Shown in pieces: positions 12,069-25,149 of a DNA stretch of 64,000 nucleotides. Below the pieces are notes generated by a model. That model saw only the letters and a program-made list of their open reading frames with translations, made no database searches and was not told where the DNA came from. Every line of letters begins with the position of its first letter. Position 1 is the first letter of the stretch. The stretch comes from Globodera rostochiensis (Eukaryota; Nematoda; Chromadorea; Rhabditida; Heteroderidae): the NCBI GenBank assembly GCA_018350325.1, contig JAEVLN010000034.1, positions 496,001-560,000 of the forward strand. Direction: 5' to 3'. The position numbers and the translations under genes are program-made.

Positions 12069-13905
12069 CAGAGAGCAGCGGGAGCACCAAAGAGAAGATG
12101 GTGTTTAAACAAACATTTTATGTGTCCATTTGTACGAACGACCAGAGAGACTCCTCCAGACTCCTCCTTCTCTTTTTTTTTGTCGTTTAAATTTGTATCT
12201 TTCTTTTTCTGTTTGTTGGCGTTTCCTTCATTTATTTCCATGTCCATCTCGAGACCGTTTTGATTTCATTCCTTCAATTCCATCCCATCCCATCCTCCAC
12301 AGAAACTGCTCTTCTCTTAACACACCAGTGTTTCCTATGTTCATCACTGATTGACACATTTGGGGCTAGAAACGGGAATTTTGAAAATCCCGGACCTGGA
12401 ACTGGCTTTTGGAAATGACCTGGATCTGGATTTACTAGGATTAAAAAAATGCTCTGGTTTCCAGGATATCTTGGTCTTGGTGTGTGTGCAGATCGACCAA
12501 AATACCAGGATTCCGGATCAGGAGTTTTGGAAAATCCAGTCCAGGCCCTGTCCGATCTCTAGTTCTCAGAATAAAAAATTTATTAAATCAAGGGCAGAGG
12601 AACCAGAGTGCTATGCCAAGTAGTTGTACAAAACAATTAATTCTTGTGTCATGGAAACACTGCTTCAACTTCTCTGTTTGGTCTGTTCCACTCGTCACGT
12701 CACACGTCTCGTCGTCGTCGTTTGTTTTTTTTTTGTATTATTTTGTTGGACCAGCTCGTCGTATATTTGATAACAAAATCCGTCGGACAAAACAAAAAAA
12801 TGTGTGCATTTTTTCCTTCCTTCCACTTTTTTTCCATCCATGTCGCTACACATAATGTTGTCTCAAGAGTTAAACTGATGAGATTGAAATTGACTTGTGT
12901 ATTTTTGTTCTCGCAAAATTGTACATTTTTTGTGGCACTTAAAAATTAAATCGTAAAAAGGTAACAAGAAAACAAAAACCCGCGCAATGCGTTAGGACTT
13001 TTTGAAATAGTATTTTGCAGTGTTGGCCGAGGTCGGCATTTTTTTGGTAAAAACTGGGACCGATTGACCGGGATCGTGAAAGCCGGGATCGAGAGACCGG
13101 GACGTTGAACCGAGCCCGGGATCGGGATTTCGACTTTTCAAAAACCGGGATCGGACAATAGCGAATTCGTTTTTGTATTGGTCAACAATAATGGTGAGAC
13201 AAATTTTTTTTATCTTATACAAAACTTTAATTGCCTCATCCATCACATACCTAGATTCGTCCCAGTTTCAAAATCACCTAAAACTACTTTCATAGGTTTT
13301 CTTAGACGTTGTGAAAACGTGTATATTCCATAAAATTTTTGTCACGTCGCCTTAAGCGCCAGTTTTTTGACATTGGTACTGAAATGATCACTTACACTGG
13401 GGACTCAAATGTCTGGTGGGAAAACGCTGGGCCAAAATCGATAAAATGAAAATTTAACGACGAAACCCGCCTCAAATCGATACATTTGTATATATGGCTG
13501 GGCCCGCCGTCGTTGATTATATTTGCTCTACGTTACTACACACACATAAAAATTCCATTTTATTTATTTGTAAAGCTCAACAATTGTTGCAGTCATGGCA
13601 ACAAATTGGATACAAAAATTTAAATAGGTACCTAACCTACCCCCTAGTTCACACACGTCGCCCAACTTTCAGAGAACATTTAAACCCAAAAACTTACCTA
13701 TAATTCGTAGGGTACGGCAGCTGTCCTGCCGCCGTTGATATGTCCCCTAATTAACAATTAATTAGACGACGCGTTGCCGTGCCGCTAATATTATTCAAAT
13801 TTGACGGACGGACGGCATGGCATGGCATATTGATGCCCCCCACATTCGTTTCTGCCGCCGCCGCTCCATTTTCCCATTCATTCACATTTTTTCAAATAGA
13901 AAAAT

Positions 13906-14480
13906 TATCTCCGTCAATCTCATTACTTTTTGCCTCCTCCAACTCCTTCTTTCCGTCAATCTCATTACTTTTTAACCCTCCAACTCCTTGTTTCCGTCAA
14001 TCTCATTACTTTTTGCCTCCTCCAACTCCTTCTTTCCGTCAATCTCATTACTTTTTAACCCTCCAACTCCTTGTTTCCGTCAATCTCATTACTTTTTGCC
14101 TCCTCCAACTCCTCCTTTCCGTCAATCTCATTACTTTTTAACCCTCCAACTCCTTGTTTCCGTCAATCTCATTACTTTTTGCCTCCTCCAACTCCTTCTT
14201 TCCGTCAATCTCATTACTTTTTGCCTCCTCCAATTCCTTCTTTCCGTCAATCTCATTACTTTTTAACCCTCCAACTCCTCCTTTCCGTCAATCTTATTAC
14301 TTTTTGCCTCCTCCAACTCCTTCTTTCCTTCAATCTCATTACTTTTTAACCCTCCAACTCCTTGTTTCCGCCAATCTCATTACTTTTTGCCTCCTCCAAC
14401 TCCTCCTTTCCGTCAATCTTATTACTTTTTGCCTCCTCCAACTCCTTCTTTCCGTCAATCTTCCAACTCTTTCTCCCTCA
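13906..14480 (+). repeat. Minisatellite, about 41/83-bp unit
   Basis: Repeats of a unit containing TTTCCGTCAATCTCATTAC followed alternately by a TTTGCCTCCTCC or TTTAACCCTCC variant. The alternation gives a roughly 83-bp higher-order unit. Overlapping ORFs here are by-products of the repeat. Confidence 0.9.
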
Positions 14481-14687
14481 CATTTTGTGAATTGACTTAC
14501 ACAATTAAGCGCTTACGAGAAGAAGAAGGAATTTTTTTTGCAACTGATTTTTTTTTGTGAGCGATTTTATCAAACACCAAAAAAAAGGAGGAGGAGGATT
14601 TTTGTTGGAGTGCTCTGTTTTTGTTTTTGTGAATATCCAAGTGACGCCGCGTTCACCAACAAATTTTGACAACACAGGTATTGGTTG

Positions 14688-14822
14688 TAGAGACCAGAAT
14701 TTTGAAAAAATCCGAGATCGAGGTCAAGATAGGCCGGGGCCTAGACTTTCGAGATCAATTGACAAATTTCCGAGATTCGAGGCCTAGACTCTCGGTCGAA
14801 TCTCGACCTCGGCCGGTCTCTA
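14688..14822. mobile_element. 135-bp hAT-like MITE (TAGAGACC ends)
   Basis: The ends are TAGAGACC and GGTCTCTA, with identical 8-bp flanks ATTGGTTG (14680-14687 and 14823-14830). The interior is AT/GA-rich and partly palindromic (CGAGATCGAGGTC against TCTCGACCTCGG). Confidence 0.85.
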
Positions 14823-15071
14823 ATTGGTTGGTGCTCGGAATCATAAGGGTCGACAAACGTTTTTTTTTTTTGAATTTTATAGTTTTTTGATGAGTCCGTC
14901 AGACGAAAAAGCAAATTTCAAATTTTTAGTCATTTGTCAGACCTTCTTCAATAAGAGTAGACTTGCATAAAAAGGACGTACTTGCGCTTCGGGTCGGCAA
15001 ATGGGGCTAATTGAGCACCAAAATTAACAATTTTTGAAAAATTGAAAATTAAATCCACAAAATGAATTCAC

Positions 15072-15080
15072 ATTTTTAGT
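15072..15080 (+). promoter_or_regulatory. Possible spliced-leader trans-splice acceptor
   Basis: ATTTTTAG ends one or two bases before the ATG of the RRM gene, and no upstream exon joins in phase. Such a T-rich AG next to a start codon is usual for nematode trans-splicing. Not provable without RNA data. Confidence 0.35.
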
Positions 15081-15081
15081 G

Positions 15082-18000
15082 ATGTGGCGTAGAAATGATC
15101 GAATCAATGAGCGTGATGTGCCAGAGAGTCAGGTTTTTTTTTTGTGTCGATTTTTTGGGCCATAAAAATTTAAAACATTTGTTTAGCACACCATTTTTAT
15201 TCGAGGTCTTCCCGGCGAAATGGGCACCGATCAACTTCGGCAAGTTTTTTTTTCACATTTTTTTTTGTTCATTTACTTTCAATTTGTTTAATTTTTAAGA
15301 AGAAAAAAGAGGTTTTTTTCTATGCTTACACCCGGATTCGTGTTCGAAATTCGAATGTTAGGGATTGAATTTTAGAATATTTGCTCATTGTAGAGAGCCC
15401 GGATTCCGGACATGATTTTCTAGACAACTTTTGGTCCGAAGTTTTATTACAAATTTTTGTTTTGGAAGCAACAAGTCTGGCAATTCTGAAAAAAATCTTG
15501 GATTTGTCAGGGCATATCCAGAGGTGTTGTTGTTGGTGGTGTTGTTGTTGAATATTATGCAAATATTGGGAAATGGTTGTTGCGCACTCTGCGCATTATT
15601 ATTATTATTATTATTTATACACATTTTACGAGCACTTTTTGGTGTTGCACATGTTTAAAATTGGTTTTACAATACAAATACACATTTTGAACACTGAGCT
15701 CAAAAATGGTAAGTAAGCAACTTTACTTTTTGTTAACGATTTGGTTTGTCTAACAAAAAAGTTTAAAAAAAAATCGGTTGCCCTCCCCCTCCCCCCCCCT
15801 TCTCCGGGCACCTGACCTCCTCGAACTTCTGGCATGTCTGCCCCCCCCTTCTCCGGTCACCTGACCTCCTCGAACTTCTTGCATGTCTGCCCCCCCCCTT
15901 CTCCGGGCACCTGACCTCCTCGAACTTCTTACAGGTCTGCCCCCCCTTCTCCGGGCACCTGACCTCCTCGAACTTCTGGCATGTCTGCCCCCCCCCCTTC
16001 TCCGGGCACCTGACCTCCTCGAACTTCTTGCATGTCTGCCCCCCCTTCTCCGGGCACCTGAAACTTCTTGCATGTGTCTGACCCCCCTCCCCTCTCTCCG
16101 GACACCTGACCTCCTCGAACTTCTGGCCTGTCTGCCCCCCCCTCCTCTCCGGGCATCTGACCTCCTTGAACTTCTGGCATGTCTTCCCCCCTCTCTTCGG
16201 GCACCTGACCTCCTCGAACTTCTTGCATGTGTCTGAATCGATTCTGAAATGAAATGAAATGGACAAATCAAATGGAAATAAAACTATATATTTGCTTCTT
16301 GTTGTGTTGATGCAAAAAAAAATTAATTAATTCCTGTCCCTTTTTAGTGACTTTTTCGAGAAGGATTTTGGCGCGTGTTCCTTTGACTTTGTCAAAGTGT
16401 CGCCTGACCGTTCCAAATTGTATGTGGCTGTTCGATTTGAGAGTAAATCGTGCGCTCGAGATGTCATGGAAAAGTTTGTGAATTTTTTTTTTTTTTGTTA
16501 GTTTTGTTACATTTCTCCGTAAAATTTGGGCGTCAACAGACGCTGAAATTTGACCCGACGATTTTTTGCGGGTCTCCCAATTCGAACCAAAAAAAATATA
16601 GTAAAAAAATTTGAACTTGGCTTTAGCCCCCGACAAAATTTCTCATATCCCCTGAGGGGCGGTTCGTGTTGCTAATTTTTTTCGCTTTTTTTTGGCTTGC
16701 CATGTTTTAAGCCTTACAAATTAGCCTCTAAATTAGGACCTGTGCTCAACGCATTTTTGAGGCCACTTTTGTTCGATTCTTTGATTCAGTGAATTTTAAA
16801 ACAACAACAAAAAAATTGGAAATTCTAAAAAAACGTACAAATTCTGGGTGCTTAATTATTTTTGCTGTTCAGCTTCGGAGGTGAGGGTGAACTGCTCGGC
16901 TACCAGGTGGAGATGAGCTGGTTCCGCGACATTCGTCGTTACTTGGCCCATTGTGCCAAACAAGGTATGGGGGCATAATTGTTGGCACTCTTCCACACTC
17001 GCCGAACACCATGGGGCTGTTGGTGTTGGTGGTGTTGTTCGGTGTCGCTTTCCCGTGGCGTGTGTAAAATGCTCAAATTTTATTGGCATTTTTTAATGCA
17101 CAGCAATACTTTCACAAGGCGTTCGGCCGAGTCGGTTCCGCGGCGGCGTTGGTGGAGGAGGAGGCGGCGGCGGCGGCGGTGCCATGGCACATCGCCGAGG
17201 GCACCAGCGCGGTGCAGGCACAGGGCACCGTGCCGAGCGAGACGTTCAAGAGCGGTCACGGTTCGTTCGTTCGTTCGCGGGGGATTTTCGGGGTTTTTGT
17301 AGAGTAGACTGGGACTGTACTGAAGTCTCTAATTTTTGGGACTGAATTTTCCACTTATATAATCCCGGTTTTTCAAATCGTTTTTGACCATCAGTCCCCC
17401 GGGGTTTTTTTTTACCGCAATTTGATTAAGCCCCCCCCCCTATAAATTTCTGGGGTTTTTTTTTAAAATTTCTCAATCCCGGTCCCGGGTTTTCCCAAAA
17501 ATTCCAGTCTCGCCTGGACCTACCCCTAGTTTTTGATTAATTCCCCCCCCCCCCCCCCTCCTATAAAATTCTAGGGGGGTTTTTTTTTAAATTTTTCAAT
17601 TTCCAAGTCCCCGGGTTTTCCCAAACATCCCAGTCCCGCCCGGCCCTAGCCCTACCCCTAGTTTTTTTTGCAAGAAAATTGAACAAAAAAAAATGTTGCT
17701 GTCCTGTGTTTTTTATGGTTGTTGAGATCGATGTTTGTTTTGTGATTGCATGCAATTGAAGGTCTTCACGCTCGCGCTCCGCTGACGCGAACAGTCGCAC
17801 GCGCTCGCCCAACTCGCGCAAGGGCACGCCCGACTCGCGGAGCAGTCGTCGCACGCGCTCGGCCGCTTCACGCTCGCGCTCGCGCACCAAATCCGCCTCG
17901 TCCGTCGCGCGTTCGTCACCGGAGCGCGAGAAGTCGTCGTTGGACTACAGTGACATTGCCACAACGGTTGGTTGGTGATGTACAAATTTGGAAACAAACA

Positions 18001-21000
18001 AAAAAATTGTTGTTGTTGAACGATATGGACCAGGGATGGGCGCCGACGACCTCAGAAAATTACGGAAAAATCGGAATTCCGAGGCCTAAAAAAATAGCGG
18101 AAAACTCGGAAATCGGAATTCCGAGGCCTAAAAAAATGTCGGAAAACACGGAAATCGGAATTCCGAGGCCTAAAAAAATAGCGGAAAACTCGGAAATCGG
18201 AATTCCGAGGCCTAAAAAATTTCGGAAAACACGGAAATCGGAATTCCGAGGCCTAAAAAAATAGCAGAAAACTCGGAAATCGGAATTCCGAGGCCTAAAA
18301 AAATGTCGGAAAACACGGAAATCGGAATTCCGAGGCCTAAAAAAATAGCGGAAAACTCGGAAATTGGAATTCCGGGGCCTAAAAAATGTCGGAAAACTCG
18401 GGAATCGGAATCCGAGGCCTAAAAAAATGTCGGAAAACTCGGAAATCGGAATTCCGAGGCCTAAAAAAATGTCGGAAAACACGGAAATCGGAATTCCGAG
18501 GCCTAAAAAAATAGCGGAAAACTCGGAAATTGGAATTCCGGGGCCTAAAAAATGTCGGAAAACACGGAAATCGGAATTCCGAGGCCTAAAAAAATAGCGG
18601 AAAACTCGGAAATTGGAATTCCGGGGCCTAAAAAATGTCGGAAAACTCGGGAATCGGAATTCCGAGGCCTAAAAAAATTTCGGAATTCCGAGGCCTAAAA
18701 TAATTTCGGAATTCCGAATGCCTAAAAAAATGTCGGAAAACTCGGAAATCGGAATTCCGAGGCCTAAAACAAAATTAGGAAATCCGAGGCCTAAAGAACA
18801 GCGGAAAACTCGGAATCGTAATTTCGACCCAAAAAATGTCGGAAATCGGAATTCCGAGGCCCTAAGAAAATTTCGTAAAAATCGGAATTCCGCCCATCCC
18901 TCGTATGAACGAGCGAGTGTCGTCAATTTGCGTCTCTCAAATGGCGAAAAACAAATGCAACCGACCGGATGTGACATTCATTTACTGAACTGTTTTGTCG
19001 GCCTGCTCAAAAAGGCCTGAAATTTGTTTTGTCCACAAATGCAAAAATCTTTCAAAATCTCCAAAAAAAAAAAATTTTTTTTTTTTTTGTCCTGTGGCGT
19101 CGTCCGCCGATGTGTTAATAATTTTTGTTTTTGTCTCTAATTGCCGAAAAGCATAAAAAAAATGGAAAAAACCATTGTTTTCGGAACAGGATGATGCATT
19201 GGACCTCTTTTTTTTTTAAATTGAAAATTGTTTTTAAATGAGCAAATTGAACAAAAAAAAAAAGTGTGTATACTCTCATCAGAAAAAGAAGGAACAGCGT
19301 GAGCTGTCCCCGTCGCCAACACCGCCACCGGTGAAGAAGCCGAAAAAAAGTGCCAAAAAGAAGCGGCACAGAGAGCGTGCCGCGGCCGCCGCCGCCGTCA
19401 CCGCCACGCCCATCAAGAAGCAAAAGCAACAGCGCGAGCTGACCCCGCCCCAATCGTCGTCGTTGTCGCCCGACCGGCGCTCCGACTCGGACGTGGAGGT
19501 GGCCAGCGATGATGATGACAACACCAACAACGACATGGCGGTGAACAGCACCGGCGGCAGCAACAAGCAGCAACAGCAACACCACCACCAGCAGCAGCAG
19601 CCGGCGGTGGTGGCGTTGAAGAAGGTGTGGTGCACATACATTATTTTGTTTTGGTTTTTTTCGAGAAAGGGCTTGAGCACCGATCGATCGAGATCCGATC
19701 GAGAATCTCGAAAAATCTTGGTAAAATTGTTCGATCGAGAATCTCGGTCGGTCTTTTCTCTGTTTTTAATAACCCCTCTGGCAAAAGGGCATCAGCGGGG
19801 AGGGCAGCGCGTTTTTGGGAGAGCCGGGCCCCCGGTTCTTTTTTAGACTCAAAAGCCTCGGAACCCGGTGTGAAATTGTAAAATAGAAAATGCCAACCCG
19901 GATATGCGGATGGGCATGTCGTGCCGGGATGTTTTTTTTTTTGGATTTTTAACATTTTTTTGTCCAGTCTGATCTTCGAGGACACTGGTGTTATATTTAA
20001 ACACGGGATTATCAAACTCAACCAATCAATAATAATGCGTTTGTGTTCCATCACAGAATTATGGTGCAAGTGCTGCTGCTACTGCTCCGGCGACGGCGCC
20101 GTCCTTTGCCAGTCGTCATATCCCCGCCGGCACTGTGGCGGCATCAGCTGCTGCCGCAGCCGCCGCCGGCGGCTGCGTTGGTGTCTCTGCGGCGGAAGCG
20201 TTGATCAAAACGGAGTTGCGCAACCAGACCATCATGCTTGACATGTCGGATGTAATTGATCAACAACAAAAAAAAAATGCCAAAAATTTACAAACAAAAA
20301 CAAAACAATTCTGTTGTTTTTTAGCCAAAAGCAGCCGCTCATCCACTTCACAGCTTCAAAGCATTCGGTGAGCAACAGCAGCAGCCATTTGTTGATCGAC
20401 TGCTCAACGGTTAGGCTCCCTCTTCAGTGAAACCCCCCCCCCCCCACCCCCTTCCCCGGGACCGCGCAAGACCACACGGCCGTGATTATAACCTAAAATG
20501 ACTCTCGAGGGGCGTTTTCCCGGTGTAAATCTCGGTCCCGGGTTGGTCCATTGGCACTCGTGGGAAATTTTTTGAATCCACCATATATTTTTGCTGTCCA
20601 CAAAATGCCGCCAACGCAACGAAATATGCCAACTCTGCCCCAAAAAGCACGCAATGCCAACAAAAACAACAATTCTGTTTTTAAAGTTATCAAAAAAACC
20701 ATTTTTTTTTTTTGGGGTATTTGGGCGCGCAGAATCCGAAGTCTGATTTGTGAGCTTTATTTTGAACAATTGCGAATCATGGGCACGAATTCGAGCAATT
20801 TTCGAAACATTCAAATTTTCTAAAATCAATATTGCTCTTGGATTGTTTTCAAAAGAATCAAAAGCCCCTACGAATCAAGCACCCCGTAGGCTATCAGGGT
20901 AACATACGGTGGACGCTACAGCGGTCTATAACCGGGATGGGGTGTCGGTACGTTTTGCCAGCGGTACGTTTTGCTTGCCAACGCAGCAAAAATATTACGT

Positions 21001-23014
21001 TTTGCCAACCCAGCAAAATGTTTCATTTTGCCAACTCATCAAAAACTTAAATTTCGACCAATTTCGAACCCCGGACCCGAATTCGAAGGGTTTTTGATTT
21101 CAAAATTTATTTGGAATCTTTTGGCCTCGAAATCATTCAAGAAACATGCTCAAAATCATCCAAAACGTAAAGTTGACAAAATGAACAGTTGGCAAAACGT
21201 AATATTTTTGCTGAGTTGGCAAAACGTACCATTTTGGCTGGGTTGGCAAAACGTAGTGTAACCCCGGCATGGGAATTGTGATCGCGCGATCTTGATCGCA
21301 TTTATCGCCTTTTTTGGCCAGATCGCGAATCGCTGTTGCGCTTTTTTTTCGACGCGATTCCCATCCCTGGTCTATACAGTAACCCTGTTTGTGGGGATCT
21401 CGAGCAAATGCGCTAAATCATGGCAACACAAATTTGTTTTTAAAGATTTAAGCACGTTAATTTGAACAATTTTTTTTTGGAAAAATTCAAATTTTCTAAA
21501 AACAATTTTGGCCTTGAATTGTTTGTTCCAAACGGATGGCTAATTTCGAGGCCAAACAAAAATTAATTTGTGGAAAAAATTGTTCAAATTTGGGTCCGGC
21601 GTTTTGGGTGACCTTTTTTAAAAAATTTTTTGTTGGCATTTTGTGGGGTATTGGCTGAGTTGGCATTTAGTGGCGTTGGCATTTTGTGGTGTGCCTTTTT
21701 ATATGTGGTTTGTTTAAAATATTTTTTAACGACTCTTAAAGAAATGAATATGAATGCCATTGTTTTTGGGGGAGAGTGCGTCAAATTTGATATGTTTACA
21801 TTAAATGTTGTGTTAATTTTTTTTTTCATAAAAATTTGAAATTTTTTATGACAGATTGTGTACGTGTGGACCCCGTAACGACTGCTGCTGCTGCTTTGAC
21901 CAACAACGGCACAAATTTGTCACCATTTTCGTCCCAAATGCGTAATGGCACCGACAACAACATGGCGGGAAGCAAAATGCAACAGCAGCAGCAGCAGCAC
22001 CAAAATTGTGGTGGTGGCATGGCTGTTGGTGGTGTTGGTGGAAGTGGTGGTGCCGGTTTGGCGTTGAACAACTTCAAGGAAATTCAGGCACACAAAAAGC
22101 CGCTTTTCTTTTTGGCATAATTCAATGTTCATCTTGTTCAGCGTGCCATTCTGCTTGATGTGCGCTACAAGCCGCAAGAGGCGAGCGCGGCGGCGGACGA
22201 GGACAGCGCGTCGTTGGGCCAACTACGGCTCAGCTCCCTGTCGCGCAAGACGTTGACGGAGGACAAGCGGGAGGAAAAGGTGGCCAAGCTGTCGCCAGAG
22301 CTGCGCGACCGTGTCAACAAGAAGAAGCGCCAGTTGGAGCTGGTCAGTGTGGTTATTTGGTGGCGGTGTGTGATGGCATCATGACCCCTTCTTACCAACA
22401 GTGCCACAAACTGATTTTGTAGTCTTCCTGACGGCTGATCACTTTGGTTCGAGATTTGTTAGTGATCTCGAACGAATCTCGATTGTTTAATTTTTTCGAT
22501 ATTCTTCATGTATCGAGACTCTTGATCGGTCCTCAAGTGCTCGCTCTATTGATCCCTTGTATCGATTCTATCTGATCAGTTCTTGTCCTAATTCCATCGG
22601 GTCGGTCTTGATCAGGTTCGTCAACCCTATTTGGTGTTGTTAATTCTGTTTTCGTTCCGTTTTTGTCCGAGAAATGGTTTTCAACAATTTTTTACTTTTA
22701 AAGAGCTATCGCAACGACTGCGAAACGTACGGGCTGGTGGCAAACAAGCTGGTTGCCAAGGATCGACTGCTGGAGGGTATGGGCGCGAGGGGAAATTTTT
22801 TTGAAATATTTTGATCGCCTCAAGCGATGGGGGAAAATGAAAATTTTGAAATGAGTTGTGTATTAATAAAATAAATTAATAGAGCATATTTTGCATTTAT
22901 TGTTTGTATGTAGATCGTCTCAAGTTGGCTTTGCTCGAGACAATGAAGGAGCTGGAAGCGGAGACAATGAAGCAACTGGACGACTTCCTTGATCAGATCA
23001 GCTTCATGTTCTGA
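15082..23014 (+). CDS. RNA-binding protein: RRM, Gly-rich, RS domain, periphilin-like C-terminus
   Basis: Thirteen exons join in phase: 15082-15132, 15187-15239, 16348-16473, 16873-16964, 17104-17260, 17762-17966, 19283-19624, 20057-20251, 20325-20367 (or 20409), 21855-22087, 22142-22342, 22704-22776, 22914-23014 (about 623 or 637 aa). Residues ~17-100 form an RRM (HTIFIRGLPGEMGTDQL is the RNP2 strand; KLYVAVRFES fills the RNP1 region). Then come a poly-Gly stretch, an RS domain (SRSRSADANSRTRSPNSRKG), Lys-, Gln/His- and Ala-rich linkers, and a charged C-terminal helix. The helix has YRNDCETYGLVANKLVAKD, recalling the periphilin-1/Lge1-like YRQDCETFG motif. Probably a nuclear, splicing- or chromatin-linked protein. 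ATTTTTAG just before the ATG could be a spliced-leader acceptor. Introns 2 and 10 use GC donors. Confidence 0.85.
15240..16347 (+). other. GC-AG intron 2 of the RRM gene
   Basis: The donor is CG|GCAAGT, the consensus GC donor; the acceptor is TTTTTAG. Only this cut keeps the RRM in frame (LRDFFEKDFG). The next GT, three bases downstream, brings a TGA at once. The intron houses the 48-50 bp minisatellite. Confidence 0.8.
15778..16235 (+). repeat. Minisatellite in RRM intron 2, 48-50 bp unit
   Basis: About nine copies of a unit with CTCCGGGCACCTGACCTCC followed by TCGAACTTCT and a poly-C run. One copy lacks the central block. The Arg/Ser-rich ORFs on either strand are repeat artefacts. Confidence 0.9.
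18031..18902. mobile_element. hAT-like MITE carrying a 42-bp minisatellite, in RRM intron 6
   Basis: The left end CAGGGATGGGCG faces CGCCCATCCCTC at the right. Flanks ATATGGAC (18023-18030) and GTATGAAC (18903-18910) agree at 6 of 8 bases, as expected of an old 8-bp duplication. The interior is about 16 or more copies of a 42-bp unit with the palindrome CGGAATTCCG and GGCCTAAAAAAAT. Confidence 0.75.
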
Positions 23015-25149
23015 TTGATCACCAGTGGATGGACAAAAAATGCGTTTCGGGGGAGGATCAGTCGTCGGTCCTCTTTTTTTCCAATCTCTCTCTCTTTTAT
23101 TTGTGTGCAAATTTCGGGACAATTTCTTGACCCTAATTTTTTTTTTTTATTATTATTTTATTCGTATTTATTTTTTTTGTACTTTTTATTTATTTGGCGC
23201 CTCGAGCATTTTTTGTTATTAACATTTAAAAAAAAATATTAAACATGCTTTTAGAGTTGTCCCGTCAAATGGTCTGCTTCCAAAAAAATCGTTTTTTCAA
23301 AATTAAAAAATTTGGTTCTCCAAAGATTATGTTTTGTTTTACTTTTCAATTGTATTCGATCGAATCTTTTTTGTTCCTTCAATCTCTCTCCTCTCTCTCT
23401 GTACGATTTGAAGAGATTTATTTCTAAACTTTGATAATTTTTTGCCCATTTTGAGCATAAATATTTTTTGTTGATTTATTTCTTGGGCTTTTACGAGAGC
23501 TCGATCGACGAGAGTACGAAATTTTTTGATATTTTTTGATCATGTTCGCTGGATTGGAGAATTTCTGAGATTTTTCGGTAATTTTTTAGTGTTTTGATCG
23601 GTGAAATTTTACCGAATCGATCGAAGTTGACAAAATCTTGCTAGCAAGAATCTTGAAGTTTACGGGATTTCTGTGAATTATTTGTAGAATTTTAGCATTT
23701 TGCTTTTAACAAAAACAAATTTCGGTACAATTAAATAATAAAGCCTTCACTAAAAATGTTAGCGCGTTTTAGCACGTATTTCTCGCTTTTAAACAACTCA
23801 TCTAAAACTCGTTCCCCCCAAGGGGATGCGATGGATTTGCCTTTCGATGATGCCCTTAGGGTTGGGGATTGGTCGGTGTCCGTCCGTCCGTCCATCCGCC
23901 CGTCGTCCATCTGTCCACCCAAAAATTGATCTTTGGTGTAAGAAGAAGGTGGTGGAGGAGGAGGAGAGCTTTTTGCTGGGGGCTGTTGAATGAGAATACT
24001 ATGTCGTCTTCTCTCACAAATCAGTCCAAAACTCGCTCTCTCTCCCCCCTCCCCCCCCCCTCCCCCATTCAATCCGCGCCGGCCCGCCGCATCGCCTCGG
24101 GCGTCATTTGACCGGACCCTCTTCTGCTGGTGGTGGGTGCTGCCGTTATTGCTGCTGCTGCTGCTGCTTCTGATTGCAAAAATTTTTTCTAAGGCGGACG
24201 GACACAAATTGGAGCGCTGGAGGGGGGGGGGCAGGAGGGCGCTGGGGGGGGGGAGGACGGGTAAAGGAGGAGCCCAGCCCCCAAGGCATAGCGGATAGAA
24301 AGAGAGGAGAAGAGAAGACGGACCCCCGTTTTGCGCCCTCCAGCGTCTCATTCTTCATAAAATTGCTCTGATCGCTGTGTGATCGATCGATCGCCTCTGG
24401 GCAGAGGCGATTGGATTTTGTGGTGGTTGGTGGTGGTACGTGTATATGTACACGTAGCAGCAGAAGGAATGATGTGATGTCGCGTGTCCGACTTTTATTT
24501 TGAGCATAAATCTCCGCTACTCTCGAGAAACTCTCTCCATTCATTTCGCATACTTTTTACAACAAAATTTTCAGAAATTTGCCCTTTCGGGGTGATCTGT
24601 GAATTATGATGAAACACAAATTGTTGATCATTTAAAAAATATTTACCATAATTTGCCACTTTTAAGACCAGTAAACCAATGTATTCCACAAATTTTGCCA
24701 TTTAGCTTTCAATAACTATAAATATTTTATTAAAAAATTATTGGAGTTGTTCAAAATTCTTAGAATTTTCGGGACCTAAACGCGGTTTGAGAACAAATCC
24801 CAACTTTCACTTCCGTTTTATTATTTGTAAAACTGTTCCCGTCATTTTTAAAATCCGTTTTTTGAGAGATTCTCGGAATTGGGATTGCTCGAGACTAAAA
24901 TCCCGGCTTTTCCCGGTCCCGGTTTTTTTAAATCCGCTTTTTTGAAAAAGATTCTCGGAATTGGGATTGCTCGAGACTAAAGTCCCGGCTTTTCCCGCTC
25001 CCGCGTTATTTTTAAATCCGCTTTATTGAAAAAGATTCTTGGAAACGGGACTTTTCCGAGACTAAAATCCCGGCTTCCCCCACTCCCGGGGTTTTTTCCA
25101 TAAATTTCGATTTAAAGACTCAAAAAAATCCCTCTTTTTGATCAGACAA
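23015..25149. other. Spacer between RRM and FKBP genes; possible minus-strand ORF
   Basis: AT-rich 3' flank, then a GC-rich patch (23760-24350) that is open for 206 codons on the minus strand (24351-23731). That ORF is low complexity (Pro, Ser, Gly runs) and I recognise no domain; it may be the first exon or UTR of something, or chance. At about 24850-25090 a unit with GGGATTGCTCGAGACTAAA is repeated three times. Confidence 0.45.
24850..25090 (+). repeat. Three-copy direct repeat upstream of the FKBP gene
   Basis: Three diverged copies of a segment with GAGACTAAAATCCCGGCTTT and AAATCCGCTTTTTGA, ending about 60 bp before the FKBP start codon. Confidence 0.75.

Larger units (their letters stand above)
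12069..15081. other. Intergenic region between lin-23 and the RRM gene
   Basis: It contains the lin-23 3' UTR, a truncated relative (13020-13170) of the TTGGCCGGG MITE seen intact at 46866, an 83-bp tandem array (13906-14480) and a small hAT-like MITE (14688-14822). No gene seen. Confidence 0.6.

Noticed and set aside
15750..16271. Arg/Ser-rich ORFs that look like an RS domain
   Set aside because: They translate the 48-50-bp intronic minisatellite; the true RS domain is in exon 17762-17966.
23731..24351. 206-codon minus-strand ORF
   Set aside because: Low complexity, no domain, no conserved splice context; kept only as a remark in the spacer entry.
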